This document shows positions 18,485-27,908 of a stretch of DNA of 64,000 nucleotides, piece after piece. The stretch lies in NCBI GenBank assembly GCA_018713145.1, contig DVFP01000019.1:181857-245856 (forward strand). Direction: 5' to 3'. The position numbers were made by a program, and so were the translations under genes. Origin of the DNA: Candidatus Scybalocola faecavium. Its GTDB lineage: Bacteria; Bacillota; Clostridia; Lachnospirales; Lachnospiraceae. Below the pieces are notes generated by a model. That model saw only the letters and a program-made list of their open reading frames with translations, had not been told where the DNA came from and did no database searches. Each line of letters opens with the position of its first letter. Position 1 is the stretch's first letter.

Positions 18485-19402
18485 ATGAATTGTGTATCTG
18501 AACATACTGGAATCTCGATAAAAAATGTTACCAAAACTTTTAGCCATATCCCGGCTCTGGAAAATGTCAGCCTGACCTTTGAACCGGGAAAAATTTACGG
18601 TCTTCTCGGTCAAAACGGAGCCGGAAAGTCCACATTGCTGAACCTGGTTACCAACCGGATTTTTCCCGACAGCGGCACCATTACCATTGATGGGGAAAAC
18701 AACCAGGAAAATGACCGGGCTTTAAATAAGCTTTATTTAATGAGTGAAAAAACCTGCTATCCGGAAGAAATGAAGATCAGCCAGGCCTTAAAATGGAGCC
18801 GGGTCTTTTATCCGGACTTTGATATGGATTATGCCGGGAACCTTTTAAAACAATTCCGGCTGGATCCTAAAAAACGGGTTAAAGCCCTGTCTACCGGATA
18901 TACATCTATTTTCAAACTGGTCATTGCCCTGTCTACCAATGCACCTTATATTTTTCTGGATGAACCGGTACTTGGTCTTGATGCCAGCTATAGAGAAACA
19001 TTTTACAAAATATTGCTGGAAAAATATATCGACCATCCCTGCACCATTATTATATCCACACACCTGATCGAGGAAATCTCCCATCTCATTGAAGGAACGG
19101 TGATCCTTAAAGAAGGGAAGGTCATTTCCACAGCCTCCAAAGATGAACTGCTGTCTATGGGCTACTGTGTTTCAGGAAAAGCCGCCGATGTGGATGCCTA
19201 TATCGTCCAGTGCCGCCAGGATCAAAAAAACGTTCTTGGCACAGACAACCTGGGCAATCTAAAAATTGCCTACATTCTCGGCGATAATTCCGGGGTGCCG
19301 GACAGCCTGGATGTATCTGGTATGAACCTGCAGAAATTATTTATTGAAATGACCCGGACAGACAATCCATCATCTTTAAACCGGGATAAAACAGAATTTT
19401 AA
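18485..19402 (+). CDS. ABC transporter ATP-binding protein, YtrB type
   Basis: A 305-residue ATPase. Walker A reads GQNGAGKST at about residue 43 and Walker B IFLDEPVLGLD at about 160. The signature motif is LSTGY rather than LSGGQ, which is usual for YtrB-like members. A C-terminal regulatory segment of about 90 residues follows the ATPase core. It is inferred to energise the membrane protein encoded 16 bases downstream, with transcription set by the GntR protein encoded 15 bases upstream. The substrate is not readable; related systems are linked to antimicrobial or envelope stress. Confidence 0.92.
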   Translation: MNCVSEHTGISIKNVTKTFSHIPALENVSLTFEPGKIYGLLGQNGAGKSTLLNLVTNRIFPDSGTITIDGENNQENDRALNKLYLMSEKTCYPEEMKISQALKWSRVFYPDFDMDYAGNLLKQFRLDPKKRVKALSTGYTSIFKLVIALSTNAPYIFLDEPVLGLDASYRETFYKILLEKYIDHPCTIIISTHLIEEISHLIEGTVILKEGKVISTASKDELLSMGYCVSGKAADVDAYIVQCRQDQKNVLGTDNLGNLKIAYILGDNSGVPDSLDVSGMNLQKLFIEMTRTDNPSSLNRDKTEF

Positions 19403-19418
19403 CGAGAGGGGGATCACA

Positions 19419-20183
19419 ATGAAGATCAAACAGGCATTTTCATTTGAATTTAGTGATGTTAAAAAGGGAATGTGTATTTTCTACAGCGTCCTTGGCCTGC
19501 TGCTTATTTTTTTCCTTGTCCTTTTTACCATTAACGGGACTCCGGATTCAGACTCCAGCTTTAACAGTTTTGAATTTTCTACCTACCTGTTTATGTTCCT
19601 TATGGGCTGTGTCATGTTCAATCAAAGCTTCCACATGACCATCCAAAACGGCGTTTCCCGGCGCACCATGTATTTCGCCAAACTGCTCAGCTTTGCCGCC
19701 GCAGCTGCCATTGCTACCGTAATCAATGTCGCATTGATTATCGGAGGAGCCTTTCTTCCCGACCATCTGACCAGTTTCCGGATGGTCACCCTCCTGGACG
19801 TAAGCTATGGACTGCGGATGGATTTCCTTTCCCCGGCTGGCAGCATATTCCTGACATTTATGACCTTCTTTTTGCTGATGCTTTTAGCTGCCATAGGCAA
19901 CTTTTTTGCCGCTTCATACTATAAGATGACCAAATCCACAGCGATTGTGGTTTCCATATGTGTCCCGGTGATCCTTTTCGCTGCCATCTCTTTGGATGTG
20001 CTGTTTCTCAATTCCCGGATTCTAACCAAGCTTTTGGAAGCATTTAATTTTATCAGCGGCCTTGGTCTGCTCCCAGGCACCGCTTTTGCTCCCTGGCGGG
20101 CGCCTGTATCCTGTCTGATCTTAAGCGGAATCTTTTTTGGGATAACCTGGCTGATCATACGAAGGATGGATATAAAAAAATAA
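19419..20183 (+). CDS. ABC-2 type permease of the GntR operon
   Basis: A 254-residue membrane protein with six predicted hydrophobic helices (about residues 20-40, 58-75, 85-110, 145-170, 180-200 and 225-250) and a basic terminus (RRMDIKK). The motif QNGVSRRTMYFAK after the second helix matches the coupling region of small ABC-2 permeases. It follows the ATPase by 16 bases with a GAGAGGGGG site and is the last gene of the operon. Partner and regulation are as for the two preceding genes. The substrate is unknown. Confidence 0.85.
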   Translation: MKIKQAFSFEFSDVKKGMCIFYSVLGLLLIFFLVLFTINGTPDSDSSFNSFEFSTYLFMFLMGCVMFNQSFHMTIQNGVSRRTMYFAKLLSFAAAAAIATVINVALIIGGAFLPDHLTSFRMVTLLDVSYGLRMDFLSPAGSIFLTFMTFFLLMLLAAIGNFFAASYYKMTKSTAIVVSICVPVILFAAISLDVLFLNSRILTKLLEAFNFISGLGLLPGTAFAPWRAPVSCLILSGIFFGITWLIIRRMDIKK

Positions 20184-20244
20184 CCGGGAAGCTATAGCGG
20201 ATTCTGTCTTATATCCCTTTATAAGATCAAGGGCGAAGCGATCC

Positions 20245-20286
20245 GGGTATTGGGGATGGGGATTTTTATTTTTTTCCCCAATACCC
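20245..20286. terminator. hairpin between convergent genes
   Basis: GGGTATTGGGG and CCCCAATACCC form an 11-base perfect stem around a T-rich loop, between the permease and the fructosidase stops. There is no clean T-run directly after it, so it is a probable but imperfect terminator. Confidence 0.45.
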
Positions 20287-20333
20287 CAGACTCCCCTTGT
20301 TTTTTAATTTCTCATGTTTATTAATCCGATCTT

Positions 20334-21665
20334 TTATAGATTCTGTTCCAAAGTATACATAACCATATCCACCCCGGGACCGGCCTCCACCGTTTGTTTC
20401 AGGTCGTAAACCCCGTTGGTGATCACATACTCGCCCTGATTCACATACACTTCAATCATATTTGCATCCACATAAACGTCAATGTGGAACCCGTCTTTTA
20501 AGTCCGGGGTGGAAAAGCTGCACCGGCACTCTGTATGATTTCTGTACACCCGGCTCCGATCTGTGCAGATTGTGCGGTCTTTTCTGAAAATCCGGTATCC
20601 TCCAATATTGATCCAGCCCTCTTCCGGAAGATCTGCGCTGATCTTATATCCGTCAGAAGATGCTTCCGCGGGAGACATGATCTTCCTTGCAAAAAGTTTA
20701 TCCACATCGGGATGGACCCTGAAATAAAAATGTCCACCAATCACCTCTGTTACTCTGGGAATACAAAACATACCGATCCACTCCCCATCTGGAGATTCGG
20801 GCATTCTCAGCCATGCCGCTTCGATCCGGCGTCCCTGGGCATCCGTGGTGCTTTGGGGCGCATACAGATCCATGCCGTAATCAAAAAACTGATAGTCTTT
20901 AGACAATGTGATCTCGCATTTTGCTTCATCAAAAGTCACAGGCATACAAATAGCATGATTCTCTCCCTTTCCATTGAAGCAAGCAATATCAATAGGTGAA
21001 AAAACAATGGCCTGTTCTCCGTTTACCTCATAGTAATCCGGACACTCCCACATAATTCCTAATGCGTCATCCCCCTGGACCATGTTGACAAATTCCCAAT
21101 GCTCCAGATCTGTGCTTGTATAAAATAAAAACCGTCCTGCCTTTAACTCCCAAGTGCTTCCAAGGATCATATACCAGGCGTCCTTTCCCCGCCACACCTT
21201 GGGATCGCGGGTATCTCTCAGATCCCCGATCTGCTTATCCTTAATAGGTTCAATAATTGTCCGCTTATCTTTCACATTGTCAAAATGTATGCCATCTTCG
21301 GATACGATCATCATCTGAGAGGCAGTAAGCTTCTGTTCCAAACCAAGGTTGGTATTTTCCGGATCCTGTTTATCGTAGCGGATCCCTGTATAATACAAAT
21401 ACAGCTTTCCGTTGTGTTCTACAGCGCTGCCGGAAAAGCATCCGTCAGCATCATTGTACTTACTGGGATACAGAGCAACGCCTACATGCTCCCAGTGAGC
21501 CAGATCATCGCTGACCGCATGGCCCCAATGCATCCGTCCCCACTGAGGGGCATATGGAAAATACTGATAAAATAAGTGATATTTTCCTTTGTAATAAATA
21601 AAACCATTGGGATCATTAATCCAGCCGCCAGGGCACTTTAAATGAATATTCTGCCTAACTGCCAT
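20334..21665 (-). CDS. GH32 beta-fructosidase / sucrose-6-phosphate hydrolase
   Basis: A 443-residue glycosidase with all three family motifs: the nucleophile block WINDPNGF at about residue 16, the transition-state block DTRDPKVW at about 150, and the acid/base block WECPDYY at about 205. A C-terminal beta-sandwich covers the last 120 residues. No signal peptide is present, so it acts inside the cell on sucrose, sucrose-6-phosphate or short fructans. No transporter or fructokinase lies adjacent; it appears monocistronic. The ATG follows GGAGGTTAAGGAAA. Confidence 0.92.
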   Translation of the reverse strand: MAVRQNIHLKCPGGWINDPNGFIYYKGKYHLFYQYFPYAPQWGRMHWGHAVSDDLAHWEHVGVALYPSKYNDADGCFSGSAVEHNGKLYLYYTGIRYDKQDPENTNLGLEQKLTASQMMIVSEDGIHFDNVKDKRTIIEPIKDKQIGDLRDTRDPKVWRGKDAWYMILGSTWELKAGRFLFYTSTDLEHWEFVNMVQGDDALGIMWECPDYYEVNGEQAIVFSPIDIACFNGKGENHAICMPVTFDEAKCEITLSKDYQFFDYGMDLYAPQSTTDAQGRRIEAAWLRMPESPDGEWIGMFCIPRVTEVIGGHFYFRVHPDVDKLFARKIMSPAEASSDGYKISADLPEEGWINIGGYRIFRKDRTICTDRSRVYRNHTECRCSFSTPDLKDGFHIDVYVDANMIEVYVNQGEYVITNGVYDLKQTVEAGPGVDMVMYTLEQNL

Positions 21666-21793
21666 TTTCCTTAACCTCCGCTTCCTATTTTTCTCCTATA
21701 AATAACGCTGTGGACCCGCGACGCCTTCCCGGTCCCGTCCAAAGCCAGACAAAGATCCTCTTCGGGAACACAGCAGGTTTTTCCGGGTATGTT

Positions 21794-21828
21794 AAAAAAA
21801 GCTGCTTTAAACTAAAGCAGCTTTTTTA
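21794..21828 (-). terminator. terminator of the tRNA cluster
   Basis: AAAAAAGCTGCTTTA and its complement flank a short loop, giving T-runs on both strands. It lies immediately after tRNA-His in the direction of transcription and may also act on transcripts from the left. Confidence 0.88.
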
Positions 21829-21831
21829 TAA

Positions 21832-21906
21832 GGTGGATACAGGGACTCGAACCCTGGGCCTCCAGAGCCACAATCTGGCGCGCTAACCAACTGCGCCATA
21901 CCCACC
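21832..21906 (-). tRNA. tRNA-His(GTG)
   Basis: The cloverleaf is readable on the minus strand. The anticodon loop TTGTGGC gives anticodon GTG, the T-arm is GGGTTCGAGTCCC, and an extra 5' G pairs with C73 as required for tRNA-His. It is last of four tRNA genes. CCA is not encoded. Confidence 0.97.
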
Positions 21907-21928
21907 ATATCAATATTAAATTGATAAA

Positions 21929-22002
<74 letters not shown>

Positions 22003-22027
22003 ATCCAACATTCCTTTGCTCAAGGAA

Positions 22028-22098
22028 AGCGGGTGATGGGAATCGAACCCACGTATCTAGCTTGGAAGGCTAGTGTTCTACCATTGAACTACACCCGC
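22028..22098 (-). tRNA. tRNA-Gly(TCC)
   Basis: The anticodon loop CTTCCAA in a TAGC/GCTA stem gives anticodon TCC. The acceptor GCGGGTG pairs perfectly with CACCCGC and the T-loop is GGTTCGATTCC. It is 71 bases long, as usual for tRNA-Gly. Confidence 0.97.
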
Positions 22099-22130
22099 AA
22101 ATCATAAACAGATAATATATAGGTTGGACA

Positions 22131-22205
<75 letters not shown>

Positions 22206-22247
22206 GGGAAATCCTGCGTTTCAGTGGTTTTCCCGAACGCAAGATAT

Positions 22248-22276
22248 ACTTTACCATAGGTTCACCTATATGTCAA
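22248..22276 (-). promoter_or_regulatory. promoter of the tRNA cluster
   Basis: On the minus strand a perfect TTGACA is followed after 17 bases by TAAAGT. The spacer contains the dyad TAGGTGAACCTA. It lies about 45 bases before tRNA-Pro. Confidence 0.75.
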
Positions 22277-22410
22277 CACTTTTTTTATATTATTTTTCAA
22301 TTTTTTGTAACAGGTCTTCCAGCCGGACTGTTACCACGTTTTCCAATTCCCCTCCATGGCCTGTTTTATAGGGTTTTAGGGCATATCTTCGGGAGCTTCA
22401 TTTCTTCCCG

Positions 22411-22923
22411 TCAACCCCATCCCATAGAATTTCCGGGACTGCCAGTCATATAATACACCGTAAATTCCGGCTTTTTCCCCGGTTCCACATTCATGATAAT
22501 ATAAGAAGGCTTCCGATTGGCCTGTCTTGGATAAGAAATACTTCCCGGATTCACTACAGTGATCCCCTGCTCTTCCTCTACTACAGGACAATGGGTATGA
22601 CCAAACATGGCCACTGAACACTGATGCTGAAGAGCTGCCTGGGCAAGGCGCTGCGTTCCGGCAGACACCCCGTAATTGTGACCGTGGCACATAAATACCC
22701 TGACGCCCCCTACATCAATAATCTTTTCCCTTGGATACAAAGAGAAAAAGTCATTATTTCCGCACACCATTTCCACCGGACACGGAGCAATAGCTTCAAG
22801 AAGATCTTCTCCCCCTTCCAGATCTCCCAGATGAATAATTAAATCCAGCGGACTTTCCTGTTCGATGACCAGCTCCATGCGACCGTTCCTACCATGAGAA
22901 TCACTGATTACTAATATTTTCAT
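22411..22923 (-). CDS. YfcE/MJ0936-type metallophosphodiesterase
   Basis: A 170-residue calcineurin-like phosphoesterase. Metal-ligand motifs appear in order: SDSHG (about residue 8), GDLEGG (35), GNND (56), HGHNYG (79) and GHTH (107). These are the five signature blocks of the family. The tracked ORF starts at a TTG six bases earlier; the ATG here lies six bases after GAGG. It follows rdgB by about 80 bases on the same strand, a pairing often seen in Clostridia, so co-transcription is likely. The natural substrate is unknown; relatives cleave phosphodiesters such as bis-pNPP. A related protein is encoded at 35.4 kb. Confidence 0.9.
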   Translation of the reverse strand: MKILVISDSHGRNGRMELVIEQESPLDLIIHLGDLEGGEDLLEAIAPCPVEMVCGNNDFFSLYPREKIIDVGGVRVFMCHGHNYGVSAGTQRLAQAALQHQCSVAMFGHTHCPVVEEEQGITVVNPGSISYPRQANRKPSYIIMNVEPGKKPEFTVYYMTGSPGNSMGWG

Positions 22924-23011
22924 CTTCAACCTCGACTATCCTTTATCCTTTGTTTTCATGTTCGCAGCCGTCTAAACGGCTGAAATGTTCCGGCAATCCA
23001 GTCCGAAAATA

Positions 23012-23629
23012 TTATGAAATATGCTCGCCGTTTTTTACCAAATATTCGCAGATGACCTTTTTCATGGCTTCCAGCGCCTTGCCTCTGTGACTGATCTTAT
23101 TTTTTACTTCCGGAGGAAGCTGGGCTGTAGAACAGCCATATTCAGGCACATAAAAAATAGGGTCATAACCAAAACCGTTTTCCCCTGCAGGCGCATAGCC
23201 GATCTGTCCCTCAATGGTTCCCCGGCACGTTTTTGTGGTCCCATCCGGAAATGCGGCGGCAATGACACATACAAATCGGGCGCTCCGGTCATTTCCCGAA
23301 ACATCCTTTAACTGATCGATAATGTACTGATTCTTCACATCATACGATGTATCCTCCCCTAAAAAACGGGCAGAATATACCCCCGGAGCCTTGTTCATAT
23401 AATCGACTTCCAATCCGGAATCATCTGCCAGTACAAGGTCTCCGGTCAGCTTATGAATCGTTGTTGCCTTGATCAGGGCATTTTCTTCAAAGGTTGTCCC
23501 GTCCTCTACAATATCCACATCCAAACCGGCTTCCTTCATGGAGACCACCTCCACCGGAAGATCCGCCAGGATCATACGGATTTCTTTCATCTTTCCCTCA
23601 TTGCCGGTTGCAAATATAATTTTTCTCAT
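23012..23629 (-). CDS. rdgB: non-canonical purine NTP pyrophosphatase
   Basis: A 205-residue RdgB/HAM1 protein hydrolysing ITP, dITP and XTP to monophosphates, which keeps deaminated purines out of nucleic acids. The N-terminal motif FATGNEGKMKEI, the catalytic LADDSGLEVD at about residue 66, and the C-terminal FGYDPIFYVPEYG and SHRGKALEAM are all present. Full length. The start overlaps the stop of the upstream peptidase gene by four bases (ATGA), so it is translationally coupled to it. Confidence 0.96.
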   Translation of the reverse strand: MRKIIFATGNEGKMKEIRMILADLPVEVVSMKEAGLDVDIVEDGTTFEENALIKATTIHKLTGDLVLADDSGLEVDYMNKAPGVYSARFLGEDTSYDVKNQYIIDQLKDVSGNDRSARFVCVIAAAFPDGTTKTCRGTIEGQIGYAPAGENGFGYDPIFYVPEYGCSTAQLPPEVKNKISHRGKALEAMKKVICEYLVKNGEHIS

Positions 23630-25338
23630 TGATTTTCTCTCCTGTCTGTAAATACCTTTAAGCAGGCATTAGAATCGTAAACTGATTCAATATTTTCCCA
23701 GGTACGGCCATCATAACTGATATAGCCTTCCCCATCAGAAATATCCACGCTGCTGGTCCACTCTCCGGTTTCATATTCAATAGCCACCGGACGCAGGCTG
23801 TCTTGTGTGATCAAATGGACCACTACAGCAAAGCGCTGTCCTGCATCTACAGAAATATCTTTGGCAAAGTCTTCTGTATAATATCCGGCATCTGCAATAT
23901 AGCCGCTTTTGACATATTCCATTGTATCAAAGGAATGACTGTCTGTAAAATCCCTGACAACAAAAATATCAAAATAACTGGACGGACCTGTGGTATAAAA
24001 GGATGCGGCTTTGATGGTTTCATTTTCCCCGGCTGTGTATACATTAGAAAACCAGGCGCCTTCCTCCCCATAACCGATCGTACCGATCCAGCCCAAAAGA
24101 TCGCTCTGATAGATAAAGTCATAGTTATCGGTCCCGTCCACCCGGGTATATACCAGGTTATCCGTGCCAATATTGGTATCCTCATAGGAAATATAAAAAT
24201 ACCCGTCATCGCCAAACTGGCTTCCCCAGCTGTTTCGGCACAAAAATGCTCCGTCATTTTCCGGATAGACATTAAAATTTTCTTTTGGATAATCATCATC
24301 CCATCCCACAATGACAATATCATGATTTGCCGTATTTTTCCCGGGATAGTAATAAGAACAATTTCGTATATTGTAATAGCTGGAACTGCTGTTGGCAAAT
24401 TCCATATCCGAATAAAAGGAGCTTTGGACACCGCCCCACTGATAAATTGCCGCCTTGATCCCATCAAAATCCTTTGCCTCAATGCTGACAGCGTCCTGAA
24501 GATGGACTTTTGCCTGCAGGCTGTCATTCGTGGCGCCATCGCCATAGGGATCCTCACTTTCCAGGACAGGCCCTTTCCAGGAGGTCAGATAGGCCAGGGC
24601 CATATTAAAATCTCCCCCGTCCTGCTGGCTCATATTATAGCCGCACATAAAGCTCATATGATCCGGAGAAAATACATCTTCCTGTTCCGGCATAAGAGAG
24701 GATTCCAATGCTCCTAAGGAGGCAAACGCCCAGCATGTCCCCAGGGTTCCCTGATCCCTGACCGGGGTCAGCCGATGGTCCCGGCGCATATCATAAGCCC
24801 TCGGAAGTGAATCTGATCCGCCACTTACATCTGCATTGGTAACAATGCCCGTATTATTTTCCTCATTCCACACAAAGTTCCCGCCAAAGGCCCGGGCCAG
24901 CATGGCAGCAGACACATAAATCTGCCCGCTGCGTTGGATCACCGGCGTCTTATAATCCCATTGATCCCCATCAACCAGGCATCCGTCCTTTTCCGGAAAA
25001 ACGGTCACCTGATGACCATTAGCCATAAATTGTAAAGATCCGTCTTTTTCCACATCTGTAGTGCCGTAAAAAATCACGGGAACCTGAGTGACCGGGATCA
25101 TCACCTCCATAGACTGGGTCATATACGGCCGCTGCCGCCCTGTCAATTCCAGGCACTCGCCATCTCTTTGGATATTTATGCCGCTGCTGTTGACAGCATC
25201 CGCTTTTTTTACATTGTAATACATGGTCAAGGCCTGAGTGGCTTTTCCTACAACCTGTCCCGGAGAATAAAGCATAAATGCCGCAGCGCCTGCACCTGTT
25301 ACCAGCAAAACAGCCAAAAGCCGCTTAATATATTTCAA
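23626..25338 (-). CDS. exported C1 (papain-type) cysteine peptidase
   Basis: A 570-residue secreted or membrane-anchored protein. An N-terminal hydrophobic signal/anchor (LLAVLLVTGAGAAAFML) is followed by a copper-amine-oxidase-N-like domain (about residues 85-165, with QIYVSAAMLARAFGG). The papain domain (about 175-395) has the catalytic Cys in GTCWAFASLGALES, the His in NHDIVIVGWDDD and the Asn in RNSWGSQFGDDGYF. A C-terminal lectin-like beta domain of about 140 residues follows. The domain order matches surface C1 peptidases of gut Clostridia. Its stop overlaps the rdgB start, an unusual coupling of a surface protease with nucleotide-pool hygiene that may be only operon packing. The substrate is unknown. 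Confidence 0.9.
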   Translation of the reverse strand: MKYIKRLLAVLLVTGAGAAAFMLYSPGQVVGKATQALTMYYNVKKADAVNSSGINIQRDGECLELTGRQRPYMTQSMEVMIPVTQVPVIFYGTTDVEKDGSLQFMANGHQVTVFPEKDGCLVDGDQWDYKTPVIQRSGQIYVSAAMLARAFGGNFVWNEENNTGIVTNADVSGGSDSLPRAYDMRRDHRLTPVRDQGTLGTCWAFASLGALESSLMPEQEDVFSPDHMSFMCGYNMSQQDGGDFNMALAYLTSWKGPVLESEDPYGDGATNDSLQAKVHLQDAVSIEAKDFDGIKAAIYQWGGVQSSFYSDMEFANSSSSYYNIRNCSYYYPGKNTANHDIVIVGWDDDYPKENFNVYPENDGAFLCRNSWGSQFGDDGYFYISYEDTNIGTDNLVYTRVDGTDNYDFIYQSDLLGWIGTIGYGEEGAWFSNVYTAGENETIKAASFYTTGPSSYFDIFVVRDFTDSHSFDTMEYVKSGYIADAGYYTEDFAKDISVDAGQRFAVVVHLITQDSLRPVAIEYETGEWTSSVDISDGEGYISYDGRTWENIESVYDSNACLKVFTDRRENQ

Positions 25339-25403
25339 TACACGCCTCCTGTCCTGTTTTCAGACGCCTGCCCATCCCAGTGCCCTGATGCCTCACATCG
25401 TTT

Positions 25404-26570
25404 CTAAACATCGTTTCTTTGGGTAAATGTTCTTGGCGGTTTCGGGCCTGAAAACTGATAAAAATATGCCTGGAGCATACCATTATAGATCTTGCGGTTT
25501 TTATCCGCCTTTCTCCCAATATACTTCTGTGCATCTTCATAAGAGGTCAAAACGTATAGGGACCAGCTGTCCAGGCGTCTAAATGCCTCACCGATCTCCT
25601 GATACAGAGATGGAAGCTGGGATTTTTCCTCCAGCCGCTCTCCATAAGGGGGATTTGTAATAATGAATCCGTACTTTTTCGGATGGCTCAGAGCGCTGAC
25701 CGGCCTTTGCTGGAAATGGATCCTGTGGTCCACGCCGGCCTCCATGGCATTGGCCCGGGCAATACGGATCACATCTCCATCAATATCATAGCCCTGAATA
25801 TCCATGTCCGTATCATCTTGGATCAAATCATTGGCTTCCCTTACTGCATCATACCAAAGTTTTTTTGGCAGGAAATTTTTCCAGCCTTCTGCTGTAAATT
25901 CCCGATTCATCCCAGGGGCAATATTGGCGCCGATCATGGCTGCCTCAATGGGAAATGTCCCGCTGCCGCAAAAAGGATCCACAAGGATACGGTTTTTATT
26001 CCACGGCGTCAGCAGGATCAAAGCTGCCGCCAATGTTTCAGATACCGGAGCCTTTGCTGTCAGTCTCCGGTATCCCCGTTTGTGAAGGGATTCTCCTGTA
26101 GTATCCAGGGTAACAGACACTTCGTCCTTATGTATAAACACCCGAAGAGGGTAGGCATCGCCGGTCTCGGAAAACCAGGAAATATGGTACTTTTCTTTCA
26201 GGCGCTCCACCACAGCTTTTTTTACAATGGACTGAATGTCTGAGCTGCTGAATAATTTAGAATTTTTTGTTGTCGCTTTCGTCACCCAAAACCGAGCATC
26301 CTGGGGCAGGAAATCCTCCCAGGGAAGGGCTTTTGTCTTTTCAAACAGCTCATCAAAACTGTAGGCATTAAACCGGCCCACAACAAGCATGATCCGTTCT
26401 GTTGTCCTCAAAAAGATATTTCCCCGGCATATGGCGCCTAAGTCTCCCCGAAAGGTCACTCTTCCGTCACTCACTCGGACGATCTCATAGCCCAGGTCCA
26501 TGATCTCTCTTTTTAAAACAGCCTCAAGACCAAAATGGCATGGGGCATCAAATTCAAACTGTTGATTCAT
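25404..26570 (-). CDS. THUMP-domain rRNA methyltransferase, RlmL/YpsC type
   Basis: A 388-residue SAM-dependent N2-guanine methyltransferase acting on 23S rRNA, by family. A THUMP RNA-binding domain spans about residues 40-165. The methyltransferase core has VDPFCGSGTFPIEAAMI (about 195) and the catalytic TNPPYGERL (about 290). The N-terminal segment FDAPCHFGLEAVLKREI is the family signature. The tracked ORF begins 25 codons earlier; the chosen ATG starts at the conserved N-terminus, but neither start has a strong ribosome binding site, so the exact start is uncertain. It lies about 65 bases upstream of the peptidase gene. Confidence 0.9.
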   Translation of the reverse strand: MNQQFEFDAPCHFGLEAVLKREIMDLGYEIVRVSDGRVTFRGDLGAICRGNIFLRTTERIMLVVGRFNAYSFDELFEKTKALPWEDFLPQDARFWVTKATTKNSKLFSSSDIQSIVKKAVVERLKEKYHISWFSETGDAYPLRVFIHKDEVSVTLDTTGESLHKRGYRRLTAKAPVSETLAAALILLTPWNKNRILVDPFCGSGTFPIEAAMIGANIAPGMNREFTAEGWKNFLPKKLWYDAVREANDLIQDDTDMDIQGYDIDGDVIRIARANAMEAGVDHRIHFQQRPVSALSHPKKYGFIITNPPYGERLEEKSQLPSLYQEIGEAFRRLDSWSLYVLTSYEDAQKYIGRKADKNRKIYNGMLQAYFYQFSGPKPPRTFTQRNDV

Positions 26571-26760
26571 ATGTATCTTTGACAGTCCTTGCCTTTCGGC
26601 AAAGCCGCCTGCTCCTTCCTCAATAAGTCCCGGCCCGCCGCACACCTGTCCGGCCCCGGTATTCTTTATACACCCCTAGTATATACTTTTTCCATCACCC
26701 AATCAACTATCGAAAATCAGATTTTACGGCAAATTAACCGGTCTTCCGGCGTATTCATAC

Positions 26761-27684
26761 TTAATTTCCAATCCATTTTTTTATCAGCGCATCCAAAGTA
26801 CCATCTGCCTTCATGTCAGCAATGGCTTCATCAAAGTATCTAAGAAGCTCTGTATCCCCCTCCGGGACAAGGACAGCATAACCCTCAAGTCCATAGTCCT
26901 CCGAATAGGAACTTGAAAGGATACTGTTTACAAGATTCAAATCAGGGTTATCATTAACAAACTGAATGGCCTCAACAGCATCAAACATACATGCATCTAC
27001 AGTTCCGTTTTGAAGCCCTGCAAATGCATAGGCTTCCGAATCAAACTCTACAACCTCAATATTGCCATTATCGGCACAGATCTGAGCACATACAGTGCCA
27101 GAACATACCCCACAGGAATGACCCTCCAGGGCCTTTACATCGGAAAAGCCATCATCCGCATAGCTTAAAATTGAAATTCGGGGCATATAATATGGATCTG
27201 AAGCATCAACGACTTTATCCCGTTCTTCTGTGATCGGAGTACCAGATACAATCACATCACAACCGCCATCGGAAATCGATGTGAAAAGCTGGTCAAACGG
27301 CATATCACTGAATTCGTAAGTAAATCCCAGCCGTTTGGAAAATGCTTCCACAAGATCAATATCAAATCCTGCAAAGGTCGTATTTCCAGATTCATCTTCG
27401 CCTTCCACATATTCAAAAGGCGGAAAATCGGCGCTTAGGCCAAAAACAAGATGCTTTCCTTCTAAAGGAGCGCTGTGTTTTTCAGATTGATGGACCCGTG
27501 CGCCTCTGTTCCCAGACGGGGCTACTGTGTCTGAAATTGCTCCATAAGACTCTTTTCCTGATGTCTCACTTAAGGTATCCGGTGTTGATGGGACTGATTT
27601 TCTATCCCCTCCGGCAACGCATCCTGCCATAAAAAAATTTATCAGTGCTATGGTACATGCTAATGCCAAAAACTTTTTTTTCAC
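26761..27684 (-). CDS. amino-acid-type ABC transporter substrate-binding lipoprotein
   Basis: A 307-residue family 3 solute-binding protein. The signal ends in a lipobox (MAGC) at about residue 21. A Ser/Thr-rich linker follows. The binding fold begins with VFGLSADFPPFEYV at about 80 and contains GFDIDLVEAF and the ligand-contact segment GTPITEERD. The C-terminal DGTLDALIKKW is typical. Such proteins deliver polar amino acids to ABC importers, but no permease or ATPase gene adjoins it, so it is an orphan. A TATAAT lies upstream on the minus strand at 27731-27736 with a weak -35. Substrate cannot be inferred. Confidence 0.9.
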   Translation of the reverse strand: MKKKFLALACTIALINFFMAGCVAGGDRKSVPSTPDTLSETSGKESYGAISDTVAPSGNRGARVHQSEKHSAPLEGKHLVFGLSADFPPFEYVEGEDESGNTTFAGFDIDLVEAFSKRLGFTYEFSDMPFDQLFTSISDGGCDVIVSGTPITEERDKVVDASDPYYMPRISILSYADDGFSDVKALEGHSCGVCSGTVCAQICADNGNIEVVEFDSEAYAFAGLQNGTVDACMFDAVEAIQFVNDNPDLNLVNSILSSSYSEDYGLEGYAVLVPEGDTELLRYFDEAIADMKADGTLDALIKKWIGN

Positions 27685-27836
27685 ATCTTATTCCCTCTTT
27701 CCATGTTGGCATCTATTAATGGTTACGAATATTATAAAACAACCTTCTTTAAAATACCAGTTTCCTATGAAAACCTCCACCCTTCAGATCTAAGCAGATG
27801 ACTAACTGTTTCTAAGTCCAAAAAGATCATAAAATG

Positions 27837-27894
27837 AAAAAAGCAGTTCTCCGGGCAACGCTCATACCTTTGAGCCTTTGCCCGGAACTGCTTT
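27837..27894 (-). terminator. terminator of the rhodanese gene
   Basis: AAAGCAGTTCCGGGCAA and TTGCCCGGAGAACTGC form a long stem on the minus strand, followed by TTTTTTC. It lies about 15 bases past the rhodanese stop. Confidence 0.85.
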
Positions 27895-27908
27895 AATCAC
27901 CGATCTAT

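Noticed and set aside
23803-24717. 304-codon plus-strand ORF opposite the C1 peptidase
   Set aside because: Shadow ORF; the opposite strand has the complete catalytic motif set and a coupled downstream gene.
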